Source: Candidatus Brocadiaceae bacterium (GTDB taxonomy: Bacteria > Planctomycetota > Brocadiia > SM23-32). From it: 39,631 nt of DNA. Of the stretch, positions 1 to 7,314 are shown in pieces; position 1 is the first letter of the stretch; the number at the start of each line of letters is the position of its first letter. The stretch is taken from positions 1 through 39,631 of the forward strand of contig PUMJ01000287.1 in assembly GCA_003551305.1 (NCBI GenBank). The letters are read 5' to 3'. A program made the position numbers and the translations under genes. The notes beneath the pieces were generated by a model. The model had not been told where the DNA came from and ran no database searches. It saw only the letters and a program-made list of their open reading frames with translations.

Positions 1-1
1 C

Positions 2-3000
2 TCATCCACGGGGCGAGGCTCCAAATTGAGCGCTTTTTCGCAAACACCCAGCTTCGGGGGGCAGGACGAGCCCGAATTGGGAGTGCCGCTCAGACCACGG
101 CTTTTTCAACGGGCTGTTAACCCTGCCGCCGTGCTGGCGGGTCCGCCGCGGCTGCGCGCCCACAGCCGCAGCGTCCCGGTTGCGGCGGCACGTAAGGCCA
201 CGCCCGTGGCGGCGCCGCCCCGGAGCGACCTGGTGTCAGAGGCCCTCGACGACATGGATGCCGAGACCGTCGAGCGCTACGTGCAGGCGCGGGGTGAGTT
301 CCTCAGAGACATGGTACGGCTCGACTACCAGCACTACTGCGAGGGCGCTGCGCCGTCGGCGCCGGCAGCGCGAGACGCTGACGAACTGCAGGAACGCATC
401 ATAGGGATCGTCGCGCGCACGACGGGTTACCCGCCCGAGATCATTGACGTGGAACTCGACCTCGAAGCGGAACTCGGCCTCGACTCCATCAAGCAGACCG
501 AGATCGTCCGCGAACTGGAGAGCGAGTTCGGCCGGCTGCCGCGAGACGATCCGCGCGTGCAGGAGACCTCCATGCGGACACTGCGGGACGTGGTGGAGCG
601 GTTCCGCAGCCTGACCGCAGGAGAAGGCACGGACTCGCCGAACGAGTCATCCAAAGACGAGCGGCCGCCGGGGCGTCTGCCCGACTGGAACCTGAACTGC
701 CGGCGGTTCGTGTCCGAGCTGCGTCCCACGCAACGTTTGCCACAGGGGCGGCCTGCAGCCCTGGGGGACCGGACGGTACTTCTGCTGGGCCGGCGTGATG
801 GCCCGGCTGAGCCACTTGAGCGCGGTCTGCAGGAAGCCGGCGCCGAAGTGTTGCTGCTTGAGCCGGACATGGCTCCGGCCGATCTGCCGGACGCCCTGGA
901 TATCGTGATTGACATGTGGTCCTTTGGCGAGGACGAGGCGCCTGCGCTGGCGGAATGCGCGGGATGGTGGCGGCGCCTGGAAAGCCGCGGCCGCGCCATG
1001 CTGGCCATCGCACGGGCGGTGCTGGGCACTGCCCCTCATCGTGAGGACGGACTGCCGCTGTGGGTTGAGGTGACGTCCCTGGGCGGCGAACTGGGTGCCC
1101 GCCGGGTTCCGTCTGTGCCGTCGCTGGCCGGGGCGGGGCTGGGTCTGAGCCGATGCCTTTTCGCCGAGCGTCCTGACCTCGTGGAAGCCTTGTATCTCGA
1201 CTTCGACCCCGCGCTGGGGCCGACCGCCGTAGCCGACGCCGTCCTGGCGGAGTTGACCTGCGACCGGCGACACAACGAGATCGGCTACACCCCGGAGGGC
1301 CGTTTCGAGGTCCACTGGTGCGCTGAAGACCACGCCGCACCGCTGGAAGGAGCAGCCGCCCGGTCCGGCAGCGTGGTGCTGGCCGTGGGGGGCGCCCGCG
1401 GCATAACCGCCAGTCTGTGCCGTGCCCTGGCGGAGAATGCCGAGGTTCATCTGGTTATCGTCGGCCGCTCCGCACCTCCTGAGCCTGGAGCCGAGCCGCC
1501 CGAGTCCCCCATCAGCTTCGAAGCGGCCCGGGAGGAGATCCTTGACCTTCACCGCCGCAGCGGGCGGCGCATCGTGCCGGCAGAAGTTGACCGGCAGGCC
1601 TGGCGGCGCGTCTGGGCGCAGGAGCGCGCCTGCAATCTGACGGCCCTCGCAGAGCGCGCCCTCGGCGTCACCTACAAACAGTGCGACGTTACCGACCCTG
1701 ATGCCGTTCGCCGGCTCATCGGCTCGGTCCTCGAGGAACACGACCGCCTGGACGTCGTCATCAGCGGCGTGGGCGCGCTCGTGGAGATGAGTATCGAGGA
1801 GTTCGAACCCGACGAGTTCACGGCAGGATTCGGCCCGAAAGCGCTCGGGACGGCCCATCTGATAGCCGCCCTGCAGGACTGTCCGCTGGAAGCGTTCGTC
1901 AACGTGAGCAGCATCGTGGGCCGGTGGGGGCACATGGGCCTGGCCTCCTACGCCGTGGGCCACGTGACCTCCTGCATCCTGACAGCGGGCATGCGCGGGC
2001 GCCGGCCCGGCCGCTGGCTGAACCTCCTGTACGGTCCCTGGCTGGAGGTGGGCATGACACGGCTGGGCAGCACGATGCAGCGCGTGCGCGAGTCCGGGGG
2101 CGCCTTCGTGAGCGAGACGGCGGGATGTGAGTACTTCCTGGCGGAACTCGCCGGAGATGCGAACGAGACGACCGCCCTGCGCGGCCGGGAGCCGTTCGGC
2201 GTGCTGGCCGGTGCGGCGCAGCAGAGCGCACGACACCCCCTTTTGGACCACGTGGAGGTCATCGACGAGGACCGGGCCGAAGGGACGGTCGTCGTGGACG
2301 TGCGTCGAGACCGCTTCGTATCAGAGCACATCGTGGCTTCCGAGCCGCTGCTGCCGGGCACAGTGGCGCTGGAGATGATGGCCCAGACGGCGGCCGCCCT
2401 GGCCGAGCCACAGGCGGAGCTGACCGACGTGGAGGACCTGACGCTGCACCGGCCGGTTCGCTTCCCGCGAGGTGCGCAGCGCGAACTGCGAACGCGCACC
2501 CGGCTGGAACAGCGGGATGCAGACGCCGCGTGGTTCCGTGCCGAACTGTACACCATGTTTGTGCCGCCTGACGGCGGGACGCCTCAGGAGATGCGCCATG
2601 CCGACTGCCGCCTGCGCTTCGGCCGGCGCGCGGAGCCGCCCGCGCCCGCGCTGCTCGTTGCCAAGGATGTACTGGGCGATCACGGTGTGGACATGGCTCC
2701 CTTCTGGGAGACTGAGATCGCCGTGGAGCGTCAGGGCATGTTCCGAAACATCAACTCGCTCTCCGGCCTTTCGCGGGAGGGGATCGTCGGGGAAGTGGCC
2801 GCCACGGCCGCCGGCCGCGTGCACCAGGCGCCGTGCACCGACAACCCCATCCGGCTGGACGGCCTGCTCTACCTGTGCACACTGCCGGATGTCTTCCACT
2901 CCGGCAATCCCGCCCACTACGTGAGCAAGGTCCGGGCGATACGGTTCTACCAGTCGGATGCTCCGAACGGGGTGCGTTTCGTTCGCGCGCGCACCCGACC

Positions 3001-3871
3001 GCTGGACGACCGCTTTCTCAACAACGAGATCGAGGCGCTGGGAAGCCTGGGTCGCGTGAGGGAGCGCGTCAGCGGGTGTGTCAGCGTGCGCGCCGTCAAG
3101 GGCGACAGGTCCCTGGTGGAGGACGCGATCAGCCGCTGCATGCGGTGGAACCCCCAGCGCATGGAGGTCGCCCGGATGCTGCACCTACCGGGGGCGCTCG
3201 CCCTGAGCGAGGTGCGGGTGGACCTGGTCGAGGCGGCCCTCGCCGAACGGGGGCAGAACGCCTTCCTGGAGGAGTGGCTCAGTGCACAAGAGGCCGACAT
3301 CCTCGCCGGCATGAGTCATCCGAAGCGGCGCCGCCACTGGCTGGCCGGGCGCGTTGTGGCCAAGGAAGCCCTGTGCTCACTGCTGGACCTGCCGGCCTCC
3401 CGCGCCCGGGAGGTGGAGGTCCTGAGCAAAGATGAGGGGGCGCCGGAGGTCGTGGTCGCGGGGGAGCCGGCTGATGCCGCGCCCACGGTGACCATCGCCC
3501 ATAGCGAGGACGCGGCCGTGGCCGCGGCCGTCCGAGAGGCCGCCGTTGGCATTGACGTAGAAGCGGTGTCGCTGGAGATCGGACGCATCGCCGACAGGTT
3601 TTGCACCCGCGCCGAGGTCGAACTCCTCATGGCCGACCGTGACGGCCCGGAGCAGCCCGCCCTCATGACCCTCTGGGTCGCCAAGGAGGCGGCGTTGAAG
3701 GTGCTCGGCCCCAACCGCCACCCCATGACGGCACTGACCTTGAGCAAGACCCGCGAGGAGGGCCACTACACCATCTGTGAATTGAGCTGCACGGACCGCC
3801 GCCTGCGGGCGGTGGCGTTCCGCAGCCACTCCTACTTCTACGCGGTGGCCGCCGGGCTGCCACAGGACTGA
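2..3871 (+). CDS. Multidomain polyketide/PUFA-type synthase, C-terminal part (ACP-KR-DH-PPTase), 5' end outside window
   Basis: The reading frame is open to the left edge. The TTG at 26 offered by the ORF track is probably internal, because the protein starts mid-linker and lacks the KS and AT domains expected upstream. Seen domains, numbered from that TTG: an acyl carrier protein at about 118-196 with LGLDSIKQTEI (Ser154); a ketoreductase at about 449-700 with the nucleotide-binding GGARGI and an SYA catalytic Tyr; a double-hotdog dehydratase at about 735-1020 with EHIVASEPLLPG (His768) and a second-half Asp in IRLDGLL; and a phosphopantetheinyl transferase at about 1090-1275 with GRVVAKEAL, VGIDVE (Asp1177) and WVAKEAALKVLG. 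The ACP-KR-DH-PPT order is that of enediyne synthases and some secondary-lipid synthases. The cis PPTase would charge the ACP serine. The product cannot be inferred. Its stop overlaps the ATG of the next ACP gene (TGATG). Confidence 0.85.
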   Translation, partial: SSTGRGSKLSAFSQTPSFGGQDEPELGVPLRPRLFQRAVNPAAVLAGPPRLRAHSRSVPVAAARKATPVAAPPRSDLVSEALDDMDAETVERYVQARGEFLRDMVRLDYQHYCEGAAPSAPAARDADELQERIIGIVARTTGYPPEIIDVELDLEAELGLDSIKQTEIVRELESEFGRLPRDDPRVQETSMRTLRDVVERFRSLTAGEGTDSPNESSKDERPPGRLPDWNLNCRRFVSELRPTQRLPQGRPAALGDRTVLLLGRRDGPAEPLERGLQEAGAEVLLLEPDMAPADLPDALDIVIDMWSFGEDEAPALAECAGWWRRLESRGRAMLAIARAVLGTAPHREDGLPLWVEVTSLGGELGARRVPSVPSLAGAGLGLSRCLFAERPDLVEALYLDFDPALGPTAVADAVLAELTCDRRHNEIGYTPEGRFEVHWCAEDHAAPLEGAAARSGSVVLAVGGARGITASLCRALAENAEVHLVIVGRSAPPEPGAEPPESPISFEAAREEILDLHRRSGRRIVPAEVDRQAWRRVWAQERACNLTALAERALGVTYKQCDVTDPDAVRRLIGSVLEEHDRLDVVISGVGALVEMSIEEFEPDEFTAGFGPKALGTAHLIAALQDCPLEAFVNVSSIVGRWGHMGLASYAVGHVTSCILTAGMRGRRPGRWLNLLYGPWLEVGMTRLGSTMQRVRESGGAFVSETAGCEYFLAELAGDANETTALRGREPFGVLAGAAQQSARHPLLDHVEVIDEDRAEGTVVVDVRRDRFVSEHIVASEPLLPGTVALEMMAQTAAALAEPQAELTDVEDLTLHRPVRFPRGAQRELRTRTRLEQRDADAAWFRAELYTMFVPPDGGTPQEMRHADCRLRFGRRAEPPAPALLVAKDVLGDHGVDMAPFWETEIAVERQGMFRNINSLSGLSREGIVGEVAATAAGRVHQAPCTDNPIRLDGLLYLCTLPDVFHSGNPAHYVSKVRAIRFYQSDAPNGVRFVRARTRPLDDRFLNNEIEALGSLGRVRERVSGCVSVRAVKGDRSLVEDAISRCMRWNPQRMEVARMLHLPGALALSEVRVDLVEAALAERGQNAFLEEWLSAQEADILAGMSHPKRRRHWLAGRVVAKEALCSLLDLPASRAREVEVLSKDEGAPEVVVAGEPADAAPTVTIAHSEDAAVAAAVREAAVGIDVEAVSLEIGRIADRFCTRAEVELLMADRDGPEQPALMTLWVAKEAALKVLGPNRHPMTALTLSKTREEGHYTICELSCTDRRLRAVAFRSHSYFYAVAAGLPQD

Positions 3872-4116
3872 TGCGCGAACTGGACCTGCATGAACTGACG
3901 GACATCATCGGCGAATACGTGGACCTTTCCGGGGTCGATCCCACCGAGGATGCCGTGCTCGGGGAGGACATCCCCGTGGACTCCCGCCAGATGCTGCGCA
4001 TCCTCTCGAAACTGGAGGCGCGCTATCGCATCCGCTACGCCCCGTCCGACGTGCTGAGCACCCGCACACTGGGTGACCTGCTGCGCCTGACCCGCCGCCG
4101 GGCCGGCCTCACCTGA
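3871..4116 (+). CDS. Discrete acyl carrier protein following the synthase
   Basis: This is an 81-residue acidic helical protein of normal ACP length. The likely phosphopantetheine site is Ser38 in EDIPVDSRQML, followed by an amphipathic helix (LRILSKLEARYRI), as in ACP helix II. Its ATG shares one base with the TGA of the synthase, so the two are translationally coupled. The PPTase fused to the synthase could modify it. It may accept the finished chain or carry a dedicated starter or extender unit; that role is inference. The 'DSR' context differs from the 'DSI' of the in-cis ACP, so it is not a recent duplicate of that domain. Confidence 0.8.
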   Translation: MRELDLHELTDIIGEYVDLSGVDPTEDAVLGEDIPVDSRQMLRILSKLEARYRIRYAPSDVLSTRTLGDLLRLTRRRAGLT

Positions 4117-4235
4117 CCCGGAGCTGTCCAAAACAGCGTTTCTGTTGATGGGGGAAGGGGGCTCCTGTAAGAGCAGGTAGCGGTGATCCCATTCAGCCGC
4201 GCGACTCTCGCCAGGAGCCTGCCCACACTAAAGAC

Positions 4236-4443
4236 CGGATCAGCCCCTTCGGTCAAGTGCTCTCCCTGGTCGAGAGCGCCGGGAAAGAGACGAAGGTTCC
4301 GGTTGAGAGAAGAACTCGTGAGCCGGGACGCCACGGTGATCGAGCTGTGCGGAAGCATCCTCGACGGGACCCGCCCCAAGGGCGCGGTCAAGCTCCACCT
4401 GACCGAGGGCGCCAAGCACGGGGTAAGGACCGCCCGGATGCTG
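4236..4443 (+). pseudogene. IS4-type (DUF4372-like) transposase relic
   Basis: Two reading frames together give scrambled pieces of an IS4-family transposase. Frame 4236 onward reads ISPFGQVLSLVE, like the family N-terminus. A shifted frame from about 4285 reads KRRRFRLREELVSRDATVIELC, which matches the 'LDATVIDLC' catalytic-Asp strand. KGAVKLH is then joined directly to LTEGAKHGVRTARML, which matches family 'ITDGKVHEVKVAR'. The 'LLLDHDGYLP' type segment between those two is missing, and so is nearly everything else. It is therefore a relic with at least one frameshift and several deletions. The rest of 4117-4570 shows no other gene I can support; ORFs 4183..4641 and 4257..4586 are these pieces plus noise. 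Confidence 0.7.
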
Positions 4444-4570
4444 AGAATCCGCGTCCGGCCTATACGACAGGGTCCGGAAGCCGTCGTCAGGGAGAAACGC
4501 CTGATGCTCGCCCACTTTCACGAGCAGTCGGCCCCCATCTCAGGCACCCGCCCCCCGGCCCGCAAGAACT

Positions 4571-5071
4571 TCAGGGGAGCGAGTAAGTCCCCTCCACGTC
4601 CAGGTAGATGTCGCCGTGCGGCGGGAAACCGCGACCCGTGAAGCGACCTTCACCGGAAACACCTTCGTACCTTCCCGTCCCCGCGCGCAGCGTGAACTCC
4701 CCTGTCTGCTGCCCCGCGGGGTCACCAGTTCCCGTGAAGCGGGCGACCTTCGTGCTGCCATCCTGAAACATGTAGACCGCATAGCCGACGTAGCTGGTCT
4801 CGGGGCCCGATCGCTCGAACGTGAGCCAGGCGTTCAGCGTGGCCACCTCGCCGTCACCGTAGAACGCGAATCCTCTCTGACTCATAACCCCCACAGCATG
4901 CCTCTCGTGCCCTTCAATGGGTCTGAGTTCAGAATCTATGGTGACAAGCGCTTCTCGCCAGGTGATGGGGGTTGAATCGAGCGTGTCGGCGGTCGGCACC
5001 GCCGACAGCAGCCACGTGACAGTGAGAGCAAACGCGACGGTTGACAGATACTTCGATCCGACGCCAATCAT
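4571..5071 (-). CDS. Small secreted protein of unknown function
   Basis: A 166-residue protein with an N-terminal signal sequence (hydrophobic YLSTVAFALTVTWLLSAV, probable cleavage after ADT or nearby), so it should be exported. The mature part is rich in Gly, Thr and aromatic residues. It ends in GTGRYEGVSGEGRFTGRGF, a Gly-rich pattern seen in small beta-barrel secreted proteins such as allene-oxide-cyclase-like or dirigent-like barrels; that resemblance is weak. The start is well supported: revcomp GGAGGAG lies about 8 nt before the ATG at 5071, and a promoter with a perfect TTGACA lies upstream. It sits intact between two transposon relics. Function unknown. Confidence 0.7.
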   Translation of the reverse strand: MIGVGSKYLSTVAFALTVTWLLSAVPTADTLDSTPITWREALVTIDSELRPIEGHERHAVGVMSQRGFAFYGDGEVATLNAWLTFERSGPETSYVGYAVYMFQDGSTKVARFTGTGDPAGQQTGEFTLRAGTGRYEGVSGEGRFTGRGFPPHGDIYLDVEGTYSLP

Positions 5072-5144
5072 CCGTCATCTCCTCCTGAGCTATGCCCCCG
5101 CACCCTCAGACGGCTGAAAGCGGCCCATGGGGCTCGAAGCACAG

Positions 5145-5173
5145 AGTATGCCAACCGCCTTTTGCTGTGTCAA
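5145..5173 (-). promoter_or_regulatory. Sigma-70-type promoter for the small secreted protein
   Basis: On the minus strand TTGACA (5173-5168), a 17-nt spacer and CATACT (5150-5145) give a perfect -35 and a 4/6 -10. They lie about 75 nt before the ATG at 5071, and no other gene lies between. Confidence 0.6.
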
Positions 5174-5322
5174 TGGCCTTGCCCTCCCCGTTCGTGGCGC
5201 GTACTATGGGCCCATTATCCACACAGTGCCGGCACGTGGAGCGTACCATACCCTGAGAGCGGCCAGCCTGGAGGGCGTACGATGGCCATCAGGCTCACAG
5301 CGGCCATTGCCCTGCTGGCCCA

Positions 5323-5653
5323 GGCCGCTGGCCAGCTCGGAGATCTGGCTGCGGGAGCTATCCACCCCGCAGAGTTGCCGGGTGACCTTCTTGACCTTAC
5401 GGGTCGAAACCCCCTGCACGTATACCTGCATGAGGGCCGGCACGAAGGTCTTCTCGCTCCTCTGGTAACGCTCGAAAGGCTCGGTGCAGAAGCGTCCCTG
5501 CCGGTCCCGGGGCACCTGAAGCTCCAGCCGGCCCATCCGCGTGGTCAGGGTGCGGGGCCTGTGGCCGTCGCGGTAGCGGCGGCGCTGTTCGGTCCGCTGG
5601 TGCGGTGCGGCCCCGAGGAACTCGGCCATCTCCTCCCCCAGCAGCCTCCCGAA
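5323..5653 (-). pseudogene. Truncated IS256-family (mutator-type) transposase
   Basis: The minus-strand frame reads FGRLLGEEMAEFLGA, then RMGRLELQVPRDRQGRF, FERYQRSEKTFVPALMQVYVQGVSTRKVKKV and a CGVDSSRSQISELASGL-type ending. This is the characteristic N-terminal third of IS256 transposases. After about 5323 the similarity stops: the DDE catalytic part is absent and the frame runs into unrelated sequence. The 5' side is also cut, at about 5650, where it abuts a recombinase fragment in another frame. It is a dead fragment. I saw no terminal inverted repeats. Confidence 0.85.
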
Positions 5654-5940
5654 CATAATCTGGCCAGACGGCGAAGCGGAGCAGCCCGGAGGTGGCATAC
5701 AGGCTGTGCCGTACGCTTACGGGGGCCGGTTTCCCGAGAAGATGCTGCTGGTACTGCTGCAGGTGGCGAACCGTGATGCCCGACACCTTCTCGACCCCCT
5801 GCTCTTTCATCCGATCGGCAAACCGCTTCACGCGTGGGGCATCATGACGCTCGTAGGCGCTTGCGACCCTGGTCGCCTTCGAGTAGGATAGACGCTCGTC
5901 GCGGAGCCGGTCCAGGAAGACGTGTGTGATCTGGCCGAGT
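5652..5940 (-). pseudogene. Tyrosine recombinase (phage-integrase type) N-terminal fragment
   Basis: A continuous minus-strand frame from about 5940 reads VFLDRLRDERLSYSKATR, then VKRFADRMKEQGVEKVSGIT, VRHLQQYQQHLLGK and SVRHSLYATSGLLRFAV. This is the pattern of the SAM-like core-binding domain of XerC/phage-type recombinases. It ends at about 5652, where the IS256 fragment begins in another frame. The catalytic R-H-R-H-Y domain is absent. No good start codon with a ribosome binding site is visible. It points away from the adjacent tRNA-Ser gene. The ORF 5397..5831 mixes this fragment with an out-of-frame read of the IS256 piece. Confidence 0.6.
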
Positions 5941-5955
5941 TCCCGGGTGGTCCGC

Positions 5956-6047
5956 GGAGAGGTGGCTGAGCGGTCGAAAGCGACGGTTTGCTAAATCGTT
6001 GAGGGGCGTCAGCTCCTCCGGGGGTTCGAATCCCCCCCTCTCCGCCA
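5956..6047 (+). tRNA. tRNA-Ser(GCU)
   Basis: It folds as a class II tRNA. The acceptor is GGAGAGG/CCTCTCC with discriminator G and encoded CCA (6045-6047). The anticodon arm is ACGGT-TTGCTAA-ATCGT with anticodon GCT. There is a long variable arm of serine type, and the T arm is GGGGG-TTCGAAT-CCCCC. At 92 nt it is a normal length for tRNA-Ser. A T-rich stretch (TCTTTTCT) follows directly. It reads AGC/AGU codons. The dead recombinase lies just upstream of its 5' end. Confidence 0.97.
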
Positions 6048-6224
6048 GTCTTTTCTGAGTGGTTGTCCCCCGGCCGGGGGCTGCGCCGACATGCAATGGG
6101 GGCGGCAGAGGGGGCCTCTGAGGAACGGATGTTCTCAATCAACCGGCTGCTCGGGGCGCCGCCCGTGTCCGCCGTGCGAATCGTGCAGGTCAGCTCTGTT
6201 GCTCCAACTTCGTGAGGTGCGGCC

Positions 6225-6821
6225 ATGAAAAGCCCGCGTCTGCTTGCCGTCGTTGCCGTGCTGTCGGCCACGCTCGTCTTTTGGGGTTGTGGCGCTTTCC
6301 GGGAGACCCATCCGGCTCGCTCCGCCTCCGAGCAGTTGCTCATTTCCGGAGCGGTGGACGCGGCCCTCGTCAACATGCCCGGTGATTGGATGGAAGGCAG
6401 GGTGATCTACCTGGAGACGGCGCATCTGGACGCCTACGACGCGGAATACCTTGTGCAGAAACTGCGCAACACCGTGCTCGCAAACGGCGGCAGGCTGACC
6501 TCGGAGAGGGAAGAGGCCGAGGTGATTCTGGAGGTGGCCAGCGGCGGGCTCTCCACCGATGAGGGCCGCTGGCTTCTTGGCGTGCCCGAGACGCCCGTGC
6601 CGATCCCTTTCATGGACGCGCTGAGGATTCCCGAGCTGCCGCTGTTCAAGATGGTGACGCACGCCGGCAAGGCCAAGCTGATTGCCACGGCCGTGGACCC
6701 GGATTCGGGCGCCTCTTACGCGGAGCTACCGGTCTTCTACGGCCGGGTGCGGCACCGCTACTGGTGGGCGCTCCTGGTTGGTCCGTTTACGTGGAGTGAC
6801 CTGCCGAGGGAGATTCGCTGA
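6225..6821 (+). CDS. Putative lipoprotein, unknown function
   Basis: A 198-residue protein. The start has a GAGGTG ribosome binding site about 9 nt upstream. The N-terminus has Lys/Arg, a hydrophobic run (LLAVVAVLSATLVFWG) and Cys22, which looks like a lipoprotein signal with a non-ideal lipobox (FWGC). The mature part begins with the conserved-looking TARSASEQLL-like segment (here ARSASEQLLISGAVDAAL) and ends with a WWALLVGPFTW stretch. It resembles uncharacterised lipoproteins of planctomycete-like genomes, but I cannot give it a function. It stands alone between the tRNA and the convergent small gene, with a strong hairpin after it at 6850-6877. Confidence 0.75.
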   Translation: MKSPRLLAVVAVLSATLVFWGCGAFRETHPARSASEQLLISGAVDAALVNMPGDWMEGRVIYLETAHLDAYDAEYLVQKLRNTVLANGGRLTSEREEAEVILEVASGGLSTDEGRWLLGVPETPVPIPFMDALRIPELPLFKMVTHAGKAKLIATAVDPDSGASYAELPVFYGRVRHRYWWALLVGPFTWSDLPREIR

Positions 6822-6849
6822 CGGCCGGTGCTCGTGGGGAAGTGAGAAA

Positions 6850-6877
6850 GAAGCCCCCGACCGTAGCCGGGGGCTTC
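6850..6877 (-). terminator. Rho-independent terminator (minus strand, possibly bidirectional)
   Basis: A 10-bp perfect stem GAAGCCCCCG/CGGGGGCTTC with an 8-nt loop. On the minus strand it is followed by TTTCTCACTT, so it best serves the small gene ending at 6898. It may also stop readthrough from the + strand lipoprotein gene that ends at 6821. Confidence 0.75.
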
Positions 6878-6897
6878 ACTGGCGTGCGCGAGGGTTC

Positions 6898-7101
6898 TTA
6901 CAGTTCGACGGGCTCGCACAGGTTCTCGGCGCTGGCGGCGGCGCGTCCACAGATATGGCAGACGAATTGCGCCCCTTTCGAAAGCCGGGCCACCTCTGCC
7001 ATCCGCCTTTTGGCCACGAGTTCGCACAGGTGCTCCTCGTGCCCCTCGTGAGTCTCGGCGAGCCTGCGCTTATCCCCCGTCTGCTTCTCCTTCTCAGCCA
7101 T
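6898..7101 (-). CDS. Small Cys-knuckle protein, unknown function
   Basis: A 67-residue protein whose N-terminal half is charged and helical (MAEKEKQTGDKRRLAETHEG). The C-terminus is CHICGRAAASAENLCEPVEL, a zinc- or iron-binding-looking CxxC...C knuckle. The ENLC-P-V ending is recognisable as a recurring small protein in anaerobic bacteria, but I know of no function. I prefer ATG 7101 to the GTG at 7104 because AAGGGGG sits 6 nt upstream of it. A terminator follows the stop. It could be a small redox or nucleic-acid-binding factor, but that is guesswork. Confidence 0.75.
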   Translation of the reverse strand: MAEKEKQTGDKRRLAETHEGHEEHLCELVAKRRMAEVARLSKGAQFVCHICGRAAASAENLCEPVEL

Positions 7102-7134
7102 CACAAACCCCCTTCAGCAGGATAGTTGAACGCC

Positions 7135-7154
7135 GGGGCGTTGCCCCACGCCCC
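7135..7154. repeat. GGGGCGT-loop-ACGCCCC hairpin
   Basis: A perfect 7-bp stem with a 6-nt loop (TGCCCC) lies in the 213-nt gap between two minus-strand genes. No T-tract follows on either strand. It looks like an extragenic palindrome more than a terminator. The rest of 7102-7314 holds no gene I can support. Confidence 0.45.
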
Positions 7155-7264
7155 GATTCATCACCAGTCTACACCCCGCGGCCCGCTCCGTCAAGCCGCA
7201 CTCGGGAACATTCTGCTGCCGCTCCACCCTGACCGTTGCGTTCTCCGATGCGTGACGCCGGGGG

Positions 7265-7287
7265 GCGCTTCGCCTTACGGCGAACGC
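7265..7287 (-). terminator. Hairpin downstream of the methyltransferase gene
   Basis: TTCGCC-TTAC-GGCGAA forms a 6-bp stem, extended by GCG/CGC past a one-base bulge. It lies 27 nt after the methyltransferase stop. No clear T-run follows, so termination is only plausible. Confidence 0.3.
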
Positions 7288-7314
7288 GGGCGGACGGCCC
7301 GCGTGCGGACGGAG

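Noticed and set aside
647-2251. 534-codon minus-strand ORF opposite the synthase
   Set aside because: The plus strand encodes recognisable ACP and KR domains over the same bases.
5206-5215. ATGGGCCCAT palindrome near the IS256 relic as an IS end
   Set aside because: A 10-bp palindrome is expected by chance and no matching partner was found at the other side of the relic.
5956-6047. Direct repeat of the tRNA-Ser 3' end as an att site
   Set aside because: I looked for the T-arm/acceptor sequence elsewhere in the window and saw no second copy; one could still lie outside.
6067-6080. CCCCCGGCCGGGGG palindrome after the tRNA as a terminator
   Set aside because: Perfect but only a 5-bp stem with a 4-nt loop and no following T-run; likely just GC-rich sequence.
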